DNA of 64,000 nt. It comes from Arctopsyche grandis (taxonomy: Eukaryota > Arthropoda > Insecta > Trichoptera > Hydropsychidae). Both the position numbers and the translations under genes were made by a program. The stretch is from NCBI RefSeq assembly GCF_051622035.1, contig NC_135361.1, forward strand, positions 7,569,001 to 7,633,000, read 5' to 3'. The notes below the pieces were generated by a model that was not told where the DNA came from, searched no databases, and was given only the letters and a program-made list of their open reading frames with translations. Position 1 is the stretch's first letter. Every line of letters begins with the position of its first letter. Below are positions 26,375-37,900 of this stretch, in pieces.

Positions 26375-27285
26375 AATTGTGCTGTTTATCTTTTTGCTGT
26401 ATATACTACACGTTTTGTATAAGTATGAAATATGAGTGACATTCCCATTAACATTTCCAAATAACAAGAAAGTACCTTTGACGAGGTTTGACTACCTATA
26501 CTTATTGATTTGTTAATTTGTTTTTATAATAAAATTGATATAAAAAATTTATTACTATTATTTCTATATTTCATATACGATATGTATGATTTATGTAGGT
26601 TTATTCCTCATATGCTTTTAGTGCTCGAAATGATTTTAATGTCTATACTTAAAAGAAGCATAGACATTAAGTGAATTCTTACAAATCAAGTTTCTAAATT
26701 AAATAGTCATACATTTGCAGATTCATAATAATGTTCTTTAATGTAAGGTAATATCGAAGAGATTAAACAATATTTTTTTGTTTACTTCTTTATGTGAAAT
26801 ACATAATATTAAGGTTATATTCAATTATAAAGACTGAAACTAATAAAAATCTTGTGAAACTCAGCCCGATTGAAGGCTGATAGATGCTCAGTACATATCA
26901 TTATAAAAAAAATCATAAACTGCATACATAAAATACTACATATATGAAAATAAAATATGATTTTAATATGTATTGCAAAACATTACTGTTTTATATATGC
27001 ATACTATATTAAAATTCCATATTAATTTATCGTTAAATATATTAAATATAACCTTTTCCTATAAAAACGATGATATACAAGTAGTCAAGAAGAAAACACA
27101 ATAAATAAAATTCCAATTAAAGATATTAGAATATGTTATATACAACTTTTTATTTTAAATGCATTCATAAGGGACGCTATAATATAAACTAATAATAGTA
27201 ATATTAAAATAAATAAAAATTGAGAATGACAATAATGAACAAGGGTAATTAATTAATCAATCAGCTAAAATCAGTTGATTTTGAA

Positions 27286-27777
27286 TTATATGGCTCCACC
27301 CAAATTAATCGCCTGACATTCTTCTTCACTGATTGGACGTCTTCGGTATTTAGCAGGTAGTTGCCAATCTTCTATGATGGCTGCAGATGTCGCCGCACGT
27401 GGATTGGCACGACCCTGGAACATTTGATAAGTTTAATTACTTTGATACTTTCAGAATGATGATAAAAAATATCACAAATACATATTCAGGTGAATTTTGA
27501 TGTTGGCTTATTAAAACAGAATATGTGTTATGTTGGCCTGATTTGAGAAAAATATGACGTTATACAATGTTAATAGTCATATTAATTAATATGTAAGAAT
27601 GAAGGTTATGTTATATGATTACGCAAATGTCTGTTTAAGTAGGTTACGGATTGTGATGGAAAAGGGTACCTGGGGCGCAGGCTGCGGGGGCGCGTGGTGC
27701 TCCTCTGGGGCGCGTCCCTGACGAAATTTGATAAGGGGGGCGCGGGTGGAAAACCCTCGAATACACGGTCTGAACAT
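27286..27777 (-). CDS. KGD4: KGD4/MRPS36-like 2-oxoglutarate dehydrogenase complex subunit 4, two exons, 78 aa
   Basis: Exon 1 is 27670-27777 and exon 2 is 27286-27414, joined in phase 0 across a 255-bp GT-AG intron. KGD4 is the mitochondrial adaptor that anchors the E3 subunit to the E1-E2 core of 2-oxoglutarate dehydrogenase; it was once listed as ribosomal protein S36. The C-terminus LPAKYRRRPISEEE matches the family's signature (human LPQKYRRKLVSQEE) and ends in a glycine pair, as the human protein does. Exon 1 supplies a basic N-terminus (MFRPCIRGFSTR) suited to mitochondrial import. It is followed by APLIKFR, which matches TPLIRFP in human KGD4. The product is shorter than human (about 103 aa), with the linker reduced to a Pro/His/Ala-rich stretch. 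Exon 1 is markedly GC-rich against its surroundings. A polyadenylation signal on this strand lies at plus 27149-27154. It is convergent with the PhnD-like gene and divergent from the ZNHIT3-like gene. Confidence 0.82.
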
Positions 27778-27897
27778 CTTCGGTCCTTTACAAAATTAAC
27801 ACTTCAGCTGACAGCTGACGTAATGCTGCCAGCGTAAAAATATATTCTGTTCATAAAATTGTAATTGCCAAAGTTTTATCTTAGTTATATAAAATTG

Positions 27898-28101
27898 GGT
27901 AATTGGACTATTCGTCACTTTGCCGTGGTCACAAAGACAATTTTTGCCATGAAAATCGCGAATACACAATCTTTGGCACTCAAATTCTCGTTAGTATGAT
28001 AGTTATCGTAAGTATGATGGACTTTTCGGCTGCCAGATGTTCCGTTATAGAGATTTTAGTGACTTTGTGACAAGTATTTTGTGACCAGTAATCACCGAAC
28101 C
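27898..28101. mobile_element. Mutator-like MITE, copy 1
   Basis: 204 bp between perfect 9-bp duplications ATAAAATTG (27889-27897 and 28102-28110). Ends are GGTAATTGGACTATT and, on the other strand, GGTTCGGTGATTACTGG. The inner arms are partly complementary. It lies in the upstream region of the KGD4-like gene. Confidence 0.82.
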
Positions 28102-28488
28102 ATAAAATTGCTATTAAATTAAAACGCTACATTAAATATGTTAATAATTTATTTTTAAGTACTAAAATACGTTTTTGTAAATTTAATTTATGTTGGTTTA
28201 AAGAAAATATATATTTTTTTGCATTCAAATAAACGTAAAACGATGGATGCCTAATGTGACTATTTATTTTTGTCCTCAAAACGGGACATCTACCAATTTT
28301 TACATAATAGTGTGTGTATTCAAGAAAAAAAGTATTTTTTATTTATTAATAAACGTAGTTTTTATTTATTGATAAAAAGAACAGGAATGTTGATGTAGAA
28401 AAGAAAAGAACAGGTGAATATTCATCAAATACTTCTGTATCTTGGTTACAATTAATAAATCCCTTTTGAATCAATATATCCATTACAC

Positions 28489-29594
28489 TGTGGCGGCTCG
28501 CTTATACGACATGGTCGAGTTTGGTTGCCTTCCTGCGAGTGGGGACCAACCCGGCTGGGTTCGGAGAGCCGCTACTCACTCTGTCTTCAGCTGTCATATA
28601 ATAAACACGTGCATTAACATGCCAGTCGTCTCATTCGTTCATCCTCCATACTGGTGACCCCCGACATCGAGCCACGCAGCCTCGATCAATTTCAACATGC
28701 CGCTCATCCCTGCCTCGCCGAGTCAGGCGGGAGAAGCTACCCGCCGCGCCCCCATCGCCATCAACACGCGTCGCGGCCCGCGGGTGACAATAAACGAGCA
28801 GACACGGCTACCTACCTACCTACCTACCTACCTACCTACCTACCTACCGACGTCCAGCCACAACGTCGACGACAGGTGCTTTTAAAAAATGGGGGAGCGA
28901 ATGAGACGACGATCTTGACAGCTGGTTGTGGAGTCATGCACGATCCACTACACATAGAACGGTCATCCAGCACCACAAGACATACACCACCTCAGCACCA
29001 TCATCATCATCATCATCAAGGCCCCGTCCGTCCCCACGAGCGTCGTCACGCCGAGACGGGTGGTAGCGCTACAACACCTCCACGAGCCACAACGACTCAC
29101 AGTCCAGCTCGGAGTATCATCAACCACATCGATGCCCCTGCCGCCCCCGCCGCCCCACCAACCGACATCAGCCTCGGAAGAGCGGCGCCGCCGCAGCATC
29201 GCATCGCATCGGCGCGACCATCGGACCACCCACCGTCCTGCTCACGACGTCACCGCCCTCGAATCTACCGACCATTCAGGGCGGTACACCTATGTACACA
29301 GCGGATGACCCACGTCAACAATTTTTTTTCTCCCCACGTAATAATTTTTTCTATTTGTGTAACAATAATTTTTTCTTTTGTAAAATTTGTTTCTTTGTAA
29401 TTTTGGTATCGCTGATGCTGGGGGGGGAGTGATGTGGCGGCTCGCTTATACGACATGGTCGAGTTTGGTTGCCTTCCTGCGAGTGGGGACCAACCCGGCT
29501 GGGTTCGGAGAGCCGCTACTCACTCTGTCTTCAGCTGTCATATAATAAACACGTGCATTAACATGCCAGTCGTCTCATTCGTTCATCCTCCATA
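28489..29594. mobile_element. TRIM: miniature LTR retrotransposon with matching 162-bp LTRs
   Basis: Direct repeats at 28489-28650 and 29433-29594 look identical throughout. They begin TGTGGCGGCTC, end CATCCTCCATA, and contain AATAAA. Right after the first LTR, TGGTGACCCCCGAC is nearly complementary to the 3' end of tRNA-Trp, a primer used by CsRn1/Kabuki-type Gypsy elements. A purine-rich tract (GGGGGGGGAG) precedes the second LTR. ACAC flanks both sides (28485-28488 and 29595-29598) as a 4-bp target duplication. The 782-bp interior lacks RT, protease and integrase. It has an ATG frame at 28697 of 62 codons, a longer Pro/His/Arg-rich frame, a CTAC repeat and a CAT run. It is far more GC-rich than its surroundings. 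It is inserted in the hAT element at 28252-29907. Confidence 0.93.
28808..28848 (+). repeat. CTAC tetranucleotide repeat inside the TRIM
   Basis: About ten tandem CTAC units. In the open frame they encode a Leu-Pro-Thr-Tyr repeat. Confidence 0.9.
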
Positions 29595-29929
29595 ACACCT
29601 TGAATTTCTTCCCACGTAGGTAATTTGGTTAAGTCCGCCCATTCAAATATTAATAATTCTTCAAAGAACAAAGTCCACTGCTCCAAATATTTTTTGTTAT
29701 CTTATAGAACTCAGTAGCTGTAGATTTTATTTGTTCTTGTGCCATATGCACCGATACACACTGTATGTAGATATACACTGTATCAAGCTAGTCAATTTTT
29801 TGAAATTGTGTTGCTCTCTTTTTGAAAACGGGACATTTCGACGTCCCGAAGCTGTGCTTGGGGACAACGGGACAGGCTACTTAAAAACGGGACGTATGGT
29901 CACTTTATGTATGCCTGACATAATGAGAA

Positions 29930-30290
29930 CAGATAAAAAATGGAATACGTGGATGAAAATCACAAGGGTAAATGATATAACAGAGATTGCAATGATAATG
30001 GAGAAATATTGTAATGATATTAACAGAGAGATTGTAATGATATTAATAGAGAGATTGTAATGATATTAACAGAGAGATTGTAATGATAATTGGTGGGCCA
30101 CGTAGCTAAAATAATGAATGGAAGAAGTGGTCGAATGGTATCTGAAAGGATGTAAAAGAGATTTGGGTGAATGAAATTAGAAGCACGTGAGGGTTTAAAT
30201 GAATGAGAGTTGCTTAAAACAGAGACGACTAAAATCGTGTTGGAGAGGCCTCTATGGTGAAAGGCTGTAAATGAAAATGATGATGGCATA
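29930..30290 (+). mobile_element. LINE 3' fragment with a short internal tandem repeat
   Basis: The plus strand reads VGHVAKIMNGRSGRMVSER and ends near TTGGAGAGGCCTCTATGG, as in the other tails. At 29980-30090 a unit of about 23 bases (AGAGAGATTGTAATGATATT) is repeated about four times. It ends about 110 bp before the ZNHIT3-like start codon. Confidence 0.65.
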
Positions 30291-30401
30291 GTTTATGTAA
30301 TATTAAGACCAAAATCTCGAAATGTCAAACAGTTGTTATCTGTCAGTGTAGTGTGGTAGTACACGGCGAGTTTTGAGGTTATTTTAAAAGTAAAAGTCAA
30401 A

Positions 30402-31187
30402 ATGGTGCTTCGCCCTCCGTGTTGCGAATGTGAAGCCTCCTCCCCTGCCTATCGGTGCCCTACATGCTGCAATTTCTAGTAATCTATGTCCATTTATTTG
30501 TATGAAATTAAATAGTAAACTTTATTAACAGTTATTAACTAATTTCAACAGTTGTTCTGCTTCTTGTTGTCAGCAACATAAAACAAAGAATTGTACTCCA
30601 TTTGCATCAGATGATACTAACGTAAACGAAGACGCACAATATCAGCATCATACTGATGATACGGTCGATTTGGAAAAATTGACACTTTTAGGTTAGACTA
30701 CTTCCAACTTTTTATGTACAGGTCTGTTGCCGAGAGTTGGCCCGTACAACTTTTGTTAGTTACCACCTTATTCGTGGCATTTATTAAAATATTCAATGTA
30801 ATTAAATGAATATACCATCCAATATACAGATTTTAAAAACATTTCACAATCGGTTAGAGTAAAATATTAGGATTTTTTTTCAACATGCTGTATACTAAAA
30901 ATACATCTGTTGAGTACTGTGTACGCACCAACTTTCGGTAACAGACCTGCATACATGTATGTATGAAACTCTTAAAAACTTCTAAATTAATTTTTTTCAT
31001 TTCAGGTCATAGCACCGAATTATCAGAAATATTAAAAGATTCACAATTACGAACTATTATGAAAGATATAAATAATCATTCGAATCCGAACAAAGCCATC
31101 AAATTTTATATGCAACAACCGAATTTTTCTAGATTTGTCGACGTTATTTTAAAAACGATAGAGCCACCCAAAGATGAAGCTTCATAA
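30402..31187 (+). CDS. ZNHIT3: ZNHIT3-like HIT-type zinc-finger protein, three exons, 132 aa
   Basis: Exons 30402-30478, 30552-30691 and 31006-31187 join through GT-AG introns in phases 2 and 1. In human and yeast, ZNHIT3 (Hit1) works with NUFIP1 in box C/D snoRNP assembly. The N-terminus shows the treble-clef ligands of a zf-HIT domain: C7-x2-C10, C19-x2-C22, C27-x3-C31 and H35-x4-C40, with YRCPTC and YCSASC as the usual core motifs. The C-terminal half (LGHSTELSEILKDSQLRTIM, then MQQPNFSRFVDVILKTIEPP) matches the ZNHIT3 tail that follows LRSLLLNPHLRQLM and YMQEPLFVEF in human, which separates it from ZNHIT1, 2 and 6. It is slightly shorter than the human protein (155 aa), mainly in the acidic linker. 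A solo LTR begins 25 bases after the stop. Poly(A) signals are seen at 31676-31681 (inside the LTR) and 31791-31796 (beyond it). Confidence 0.88.
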
Positions 31188-31211
31188 TAATTATCAAACT
31201 CAAATTCGTGT

Positions 31212-31747
31212 TGTAGGAATATAGCACAACCTGTACTATCCCGAATCGAGGTCGATGATCTCGCCTATTTCCCCATCGAACTTGAGCTGTACAATTACAT
31301 CATCGCGTCCTATACGAAAACGTAAAGTCAACATTGGCCGAAATACCTACATTCAAAATAGGGCAAAGACCATTAAATCGCTCCAGATACGCAATCACGA
31401 GTACACAAAAACCCCCGTAACGATGATCTTACTACATAGCTATGCACCAACCAAACATTGAGACACAGCTTCACAAAGGATAACCTCGACCCCGTAGGAA
31501 TCTTCCGGAAAATGATTTCACCAGTCAAGCTACGCGTAGAACAATCAACCAGTATATAAACCAGCTCATCATCCCTAGATGTTAGTGAGCTTCAGGAGTT
31601 CAGCCTGCTCACTCCTTCGAAGCCGAGCAACTATCTGCTTCGCCGTACATACAATAATACATATATCAACTGAACAATAAAGATCTTCTTCCAAACACAC
31701 GTGTTTCTATAGGCTGGGACACGGTCAACATACCTTCCCTGCCTACA
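31212..31747 (+). mobile_element. Solo LTR directly downstream of the ZNHIT3-like gene
   Basis: The 536-bp block begins TGTAGGAATATAGC and ends TGCCTACA, so its ends form the inverted repeat TGTAGG/CCTACA. It is flanked by GTGT on both sides (31208-31211 and 31748-31751). It contains a TATA-like GTATATAAACC and an AATAAA at 31676. It is less AT-rich than its flanks and has no long frame. These are the traits of a solo LTR. Confidence 0.65.
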
Positions 31748-31968
31748 GTGTGTTATTTATTATATTGTATTATAGTGATTTAATAAGTGTAATAAAGCAA
31801 TAATTTCGAACAATCATATATTATATATTCACAATAAACGTCCATCAAAAAGTTCCTCACATATGCACATACGCAAATGTAAGAAAATTGGTATAAAATT
31901 GTACTTATTTATTTTTGTATACGCGTATAAATAAATCTACATTTAAATTAAATTATGTATAAAAAAAA

Positions 31969-34900
31969 TCACAGTTCTTCCTTAGCAACATTTGCAGGAC
32001 TTTTTACCATATATGGTAAGAGATCTTTCGGTGGTGATACGCCGTCTATTTCCTGCGCTAGAAGATGGTACCGTCTACGCAGGTGGTGTGCAGATGCTTT
32101 CGGTTGACGATCTCTCGTGAAAATGCCTTTCTTATTGCCGCCCACTCTCGTTACGCCTTAAATAAATACGGTTGTTAAAACCAAACTAATTATTGTAAAA
32201 CGTAAGTATGCATACTAAAAATGTTACTTTGTTCAGTTTTAAAGTCGGCAAAGTTCCATATGAACTCCCCTATGAAGAATCCCATATCTCTCAATGCATC
32301 AAATGCCTTGAAGTGCTTCGACATCAATTCCACTTGGTATTCTTCTGACCAAATGAATTCTGGATGCTGAAAGCATTATGTTAAACGTGTTAGGCAACAG
32401 GAAAAATGATCATTAAATAAATTTAAGCAAAGATGGTAGACTTACTAAATGCAATCCCGGCATTGTATCAGCTCCATACTCCGACATCAATACTGGCTTA
32501 TTGTACTTCTGGTGCCAAGCGGTAGCTTCTGCTATAACTCTGTCTGTTATCATGTCTAAATTACCAGGATTACTGTACCAACCATTGTATCGGTTGAAGC
32601 TTATAATATCCAAATGTTTACCCTATTAAAAAAAAAACAGACGTTAATGTAAAATAGATCAATACATTGGTTTAATTATTATATCATTTAATAGATAAAT
32701 TAAGGCATTTTAAAGTAATCAATTAACGTTACCGCTTTATCTTCATTGTACGCTCTTGCAAGGGCTATAGTTATGGGCCGAGAAGTGTCCATAGATCGTA
32801 CATGATTGGCTACCTTTCTGAAAGTTTGACAATGCTTTATAATATATGAAATAACACATTGATAATTCAGGATAGTTTACACGAATCGTACCCGAAATAT
32901 TCACCTGACAGGACTAACTGAGTTCTAGGTTCGTTGGCGATCGACCACATGATTACGCTCGGATGATTTTTATCTCGTTTGACAAGTTCGGTCAGAGAAT
33001 CCATGTGTTTTACCAACAATGGAGACGAAAAGAGACTGAAACATAAGAAAAAATTACACACTCTTATGGTATTAGACTACAGATGGAATAAATGATTAAA
33101 TCTTACTCAGTATCAACGCTGGGACACTCATCGATGATCATAATTCCTTGTTGGTCGGCGAAATCATATAATTCTTCGGCGTATGGGTAGTGTGAAGTTC
33201 TGTAAGTATTTGCTCCGACCCATCTTATAAGGTTGTAGTCTTTTGTCGCTAATACCATATCCAATCCTTTTCCACGAAGCTACATATATTGAATATTTCA
33301 ATTTAATTTGTAATAATATAAACATATTTTGATGAATTTTTCATTCTTACATCAGAATCTTCATGTCGACCAAACCCTTTGAGATATGCTGGTTTGTCGT
33401 TAATATACAATGTCGTATTCGACCAGGTCACCGTTCGTATTCCAACATTCAGTCTGTATATATCGGCTACAGTGATGGATTCTGTTGCTAGATGAACCTT
33501 AAAAAAATAGAGGGAGATCGTAAGTCAAACAAAAACAAATATTCTAAAGCATCATATTATCAAAATGGACCCAAGTAGACATTTTATATTTTGCTTATCT
33601 TATTATTAGAAAACGAATAAAAATAAACTCCGCTTGTCATATCACGATTAATTCGAGATGACTCCATCAATCAATAGTTATAAGTTTATATACCTCCATA
33701 GTGTACAAATATCCAGGCTCCGGATGCATAAGATACGGCCACCAAAAGTTTGCATTTGGAATTTCTATCGTACCACCGAATCCGACACTGTGAGCTATAA
33801 CAGTTTCATTCTGGTCCAGAATATTGATGTAACAGAAGACATCCTGATTTGCATTATATCCACCGTACGACACGTTGTAAACGATGATACCTAATAAACA
33901 AAAAATCAGCATTACAGAGAAATCATTGCCAACAATCATTTGAATACTAAAATGGATTCATACCTGTCTTTCCTTGTATGTGAGTATTTACGATGACATC
34001 GTCGATGTAAAGGTTGGGTGTAGTATACAAGAATACTGATCGGTGGATGCCGGCATAGTTGAAGAAGTCAAAAGTGTACGTCTGTTTTAGTTTGATTCCG
34101 TCATCGCTGAAACAAGTTTGTTATCGTTGTTTTGAAACTTAAGTTGAGATAGTTCTGGGCACTATTGAAAAATTACTCACGTCGGTACTTCGATTACACT
34201 ACCCTGGGGTACGGTATCTTTCAACAGCGTGTTATCGCAAGCTACGGTGACTCTATTTTCGACCCCGAAATTTAAATATTTCGTGACTTCCTTTTCGAAC
34301 GGTAAATGTCCTATCTCATGATGCATAACTAGGTTCCCATTTATCCACTGAAAAAGAAATGTTCACGTTATTATCTATTTACAGTGGTGTCATTCTATTG
34401 GTTAAGTTAGTTGTTAAAACTCAAGTTTTTGGAAACCCGTTGTTTGAAATCAAAAATTCATGTCATTTTTGTTAAAAATTATATATAAAAATGTTCAAAC
34501 TTCGAAAATATTGTTTTATTCGTAGTCGAATACGGTTCGGTGATTACTAGTCAAATGTGAACCGGTCACAGGACAACCGGTCGCTCTAGATCGGTCACAT
34601 GTGATCACCCGTCACACTAAAATTGGTCTCGAGAAAACTGATTGACCGATTTTAGGGTGTCACCAGTTTTAGTGTGACGGATGATCACGTGTGACCGATC
34701 TACAGCGACCGGTTGTCCTGTGACTGGTTTACATATGACTAGTAGTCCGTTTACCGTCGAATACAAGGCAGGTATAAGGAAGGACCTTCTTTTCCGTCAT
34801 GCACTAGCAAAATTAACTGTTAGCCATTCAATGTGAACTGCACAGCTGCATTTGATGTCCTTCAGAGTAAAGTCATAAACTTTATTGCCTAGTACTGGAA

Positions 34901-37900
34901 ATACCCAAAGGAAGCCAAAAGTCGACAGTTTTGCATATTCTTCGATTCAAAATGGATGTATTCTTTATTTCAGTTTTATTCGATAGAATCGTTAGACTTA
35001 ATTTTCATTTAAATATATTAAAATTTATAAACTTAGATTTAAATTTTATATAAAATTTAAGATGTTAATTTTTTTAAAGTATGGACTGATTTCACGTGTT
35101 CGTTTTTTAACTTACTTTAATTTTAATATATAATATTGGAAACCCGTCGTTTCCAAAATTGGGATGACATAAAATGGTAAACGGACTATTCCGCAAAAAG
35201 CGATCTCGCGCGAGTCACTAAAATCTCGATCACGGAACATCTGACACTAGAGAATATTTCGCGTGGGTTTTCGATTGGTGGAGTTTTTGTGTGCCAGATG
35301 TTCCGTGATCGAGATTTCAGTGACTTGCGTGACATCGCTTTTTGCGGAATAATCACCGAACAACATAAAATATAATAAGAGAAATACTCCAGTGTACAGT
35401 TATTGGCCACTTGAATTTTAAAAGTTTGGTAAAAGGGAAGTGTCATTCCAACGCGATAACATTGCTAACGAACATGTACTCAAAAGCTGAAAGAAATGCT
35501 TTAGTTGTTGGCCAGCGTATAGTTATTGAAAGTCCCCGTACATTCTAAATAGTTTTGATGAATATTTGTGAAATTGTGGTATGGAATTTGACAAAAATTA
35601 GTGTTGTAAACCGAGGGCGTTGTAATCCGTTGACATTTTACGATTGTTTGGTAAAGCTGAATTGGGTCAGTAATTGACACAAATTTAAATTAGATAATGC
35701 AGTTTGTGTGATGCAGGAGCAGCGGGGTCGTGCCCCGGCACGACCGTTTAACTCCAATCGAACTTTTACGCATGGGCGGATACGACACATTGCTGTGGCC
35801 AAATTCAACTGCCGGAAGCAAACGTGAAGCACCGTTTTTCATTTACGAAATCGATACCGATTAAGTGGCACCTAGTTTTGTTCTATAAAAGAACGTACAT
35901 ATTGCACACAACTTAAGAACTTTATCTTATTTACCTTGACACTACAGAAAAAGAGGTTTTTAAGTGTTGCAGTTGTAGTATACAGTTATTAGCCACTTGG
36001 ATTTTAAAGTTAAAGAAAAACCCCGTAAAATTACTGATTTTGTGTCTGAAAGTGTTACATCCCTACAAGCTACAAACGATAGTATTCCAATTATAGTTTA
36101 TTATTCCAAGAGATCCATCATTACATTTGAGAGCAATGGTGGGAGGAGTCATCGTTCCAGATTAATCTTCACCCATAAACCTAAATTATATGAACTAAAC
36201 GGAGTTACCCACCTCTCTTTCATATCTGATACGCATAATAAGGTGACCATTTTACATGTTTTTAGGTTACGTGACAAAACCAGCACATTTTTTTCCAAAC
36301 GAATGTTTCTAAATATGCACTTGAGTTTTTAAAAACGTTGATGAACATTAGAAAATCATGGATGCATATTTATGAAAATAAAATAATCGATCACATATAT
36401 ACATAACTAGTGTTGTGCACGTTGATTTCAACGGGTGGTTTTGGAAAGGAATTGATACACGAATTAAAATAAAGTTTTATGATATATTTATATAAATATA
36501 ATGTAAGGTAATTTATAGGTGCGCGCACGTATTAATAGAAAAATTTGAGTGCGCGCATTACACACTCGTCGATCTAACCCGTTCGAAATGATGAACGAAC
36601 GTGTGTGTATTTCTTCGTGGATGTGTGTATGTGCGTACGCTTCTGCGCAGCGCATTTTAAATCCCCATACTTGTCCACGCGTCCGCCACAAACATACCCA
36701 CATACATCACGTCCGTTTTTATATATATATTATAGCGCTATTATGTGTCCGTGTAAGATAACGCTCGCCGTACTATAATAGTCGTTTCGATTAGACATAT
36801 GTAAAAACACTGCCAACAAAACGTACGAATATAATAACAGATAAAGAAAAAACTTCTACATATATATATACTGTTTGCTACCAATGTTTCCTCTAGGTAA
36901 ATTAGTCTCTGAGCAATTAGTGTCATATATTGAAAATGTATTTAATTAATTAATATTTCTATTGGTGTTTTATATTGTTTACATGTAGGTAGGTAGCAGT
37001 GGCGTGCGGTGAAATTCTACCTGTTTTCGTCGCACAGTCGAGCAGGACACAAGAGAACGTGGTATGACGTCACAGCATCCTCTTGTATCCTACTAGCGCA
37101 AATGTAAATAAAGTTGTGCGATAGAAACAGATAAATTTCCACGGCACGCTACTGGTAGGTAGGTAGTTTTTACCATTATTTTTCATATTAAACAATTAAA
37201 TATATTTAAAAGGTATTTGAAAACAAATACGACCGCGTGCGGATCGAACACAGGACCGACATATTTATTTTAATTAATTGCTTAATATGCGATAACCCAG
37301 AGCATCTTAACCTCTGGATATTCGCGGCATACATTGTTTACGGCTCGTAGAGTTTGTCAGCTACGTACATACATATGTATGTACTTCAACGGCAGTCGCT
37401 AGTTATTCCGTATATACATAGGGACAAAACACTAACTAACATCGGTTTTCTCCCTCACACGCGATCTCACTCGCACGCATTAGGCCGAAGAGTCGTTCGG
37501 AGAACACATATTACCGCGGTGCACAGGTTACGATGTTCTGCCATAACCCATGCGATGCTATTTCATCGGGTACAGCACTATGTAGTTTATATATATTTAT
37601 AAACAGACCCATCCCAAGGATTCTGCCAGGACAGATATCCATAAAACCAGTACGACTGCTTAATCGTATAGAGACTATAAACGATGCAGATTACATACAT
37701 ACAAGATGTAGATTACATATAACTTACAACTTGAGCGGCATAATGAACGCTGCTGAATCTCAACCAAACTCTGCTCTCAGCTTTCCTCCAGGTATCGGGA
37801 ACGAAGAAACGCCTATCATACCAAACCAATCCAACATGATCTCTAATGGAGATGTCTTGGGTTACATCGTTGTAGCTCGACGGCACTGGCATCGGTATTA

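Larger units (their letters stand above)
28252..29907 (-). mobile_element. hAT element remnant with partial transposase frame, split by the TRIM
   Basis: The ends TAATGTGACTAT and TATGGTCACTTTA are imperfect inverted repeats flanked by TGGATGCC and TGTATGCC (7 of 8 match). The right end carries the GACCATACGTCCCG-type motif shared with the 23.4 kb element. On the minus strand a frame reads KKYLEQWTLFFEELLIFEWA and continues LTKLPTWEEIQ. It resumes on the far side of the TRIM, after collapsing the ACAC duplication, as MDILIQKGFINCNQDTEVFD. This resembles the hAT transposase region with a conserved Trp-Glu motif. The rest of the transposase is deleted. Confidence 0.75.

Noticed and set aside
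27660..27760. GC-rich block taken as a repeat remnant
   Set aside because: Reading the minus strand shows it is KGD4 exon 1, with matching phase and the conserved APLIKFR motif.
28654..29400. 248-codon Pro/His/Arg-rich frame inside the TRIM
   Set aside because: It lacks an ATG at its 5' end, is low in complexity and overlaps tandem repeats. The TRIM is internally non-coding as far as I can tell; at most a gag remnant starts at 28697.
35997..36332. 111-codon plus-strand frame in beta-glucuronidase intron 2
   Set aside because: A block at its start (ACAGTTATTGGCCACTTG) recurs at 35.4 kb, suggesting a repeat. No family recognised.
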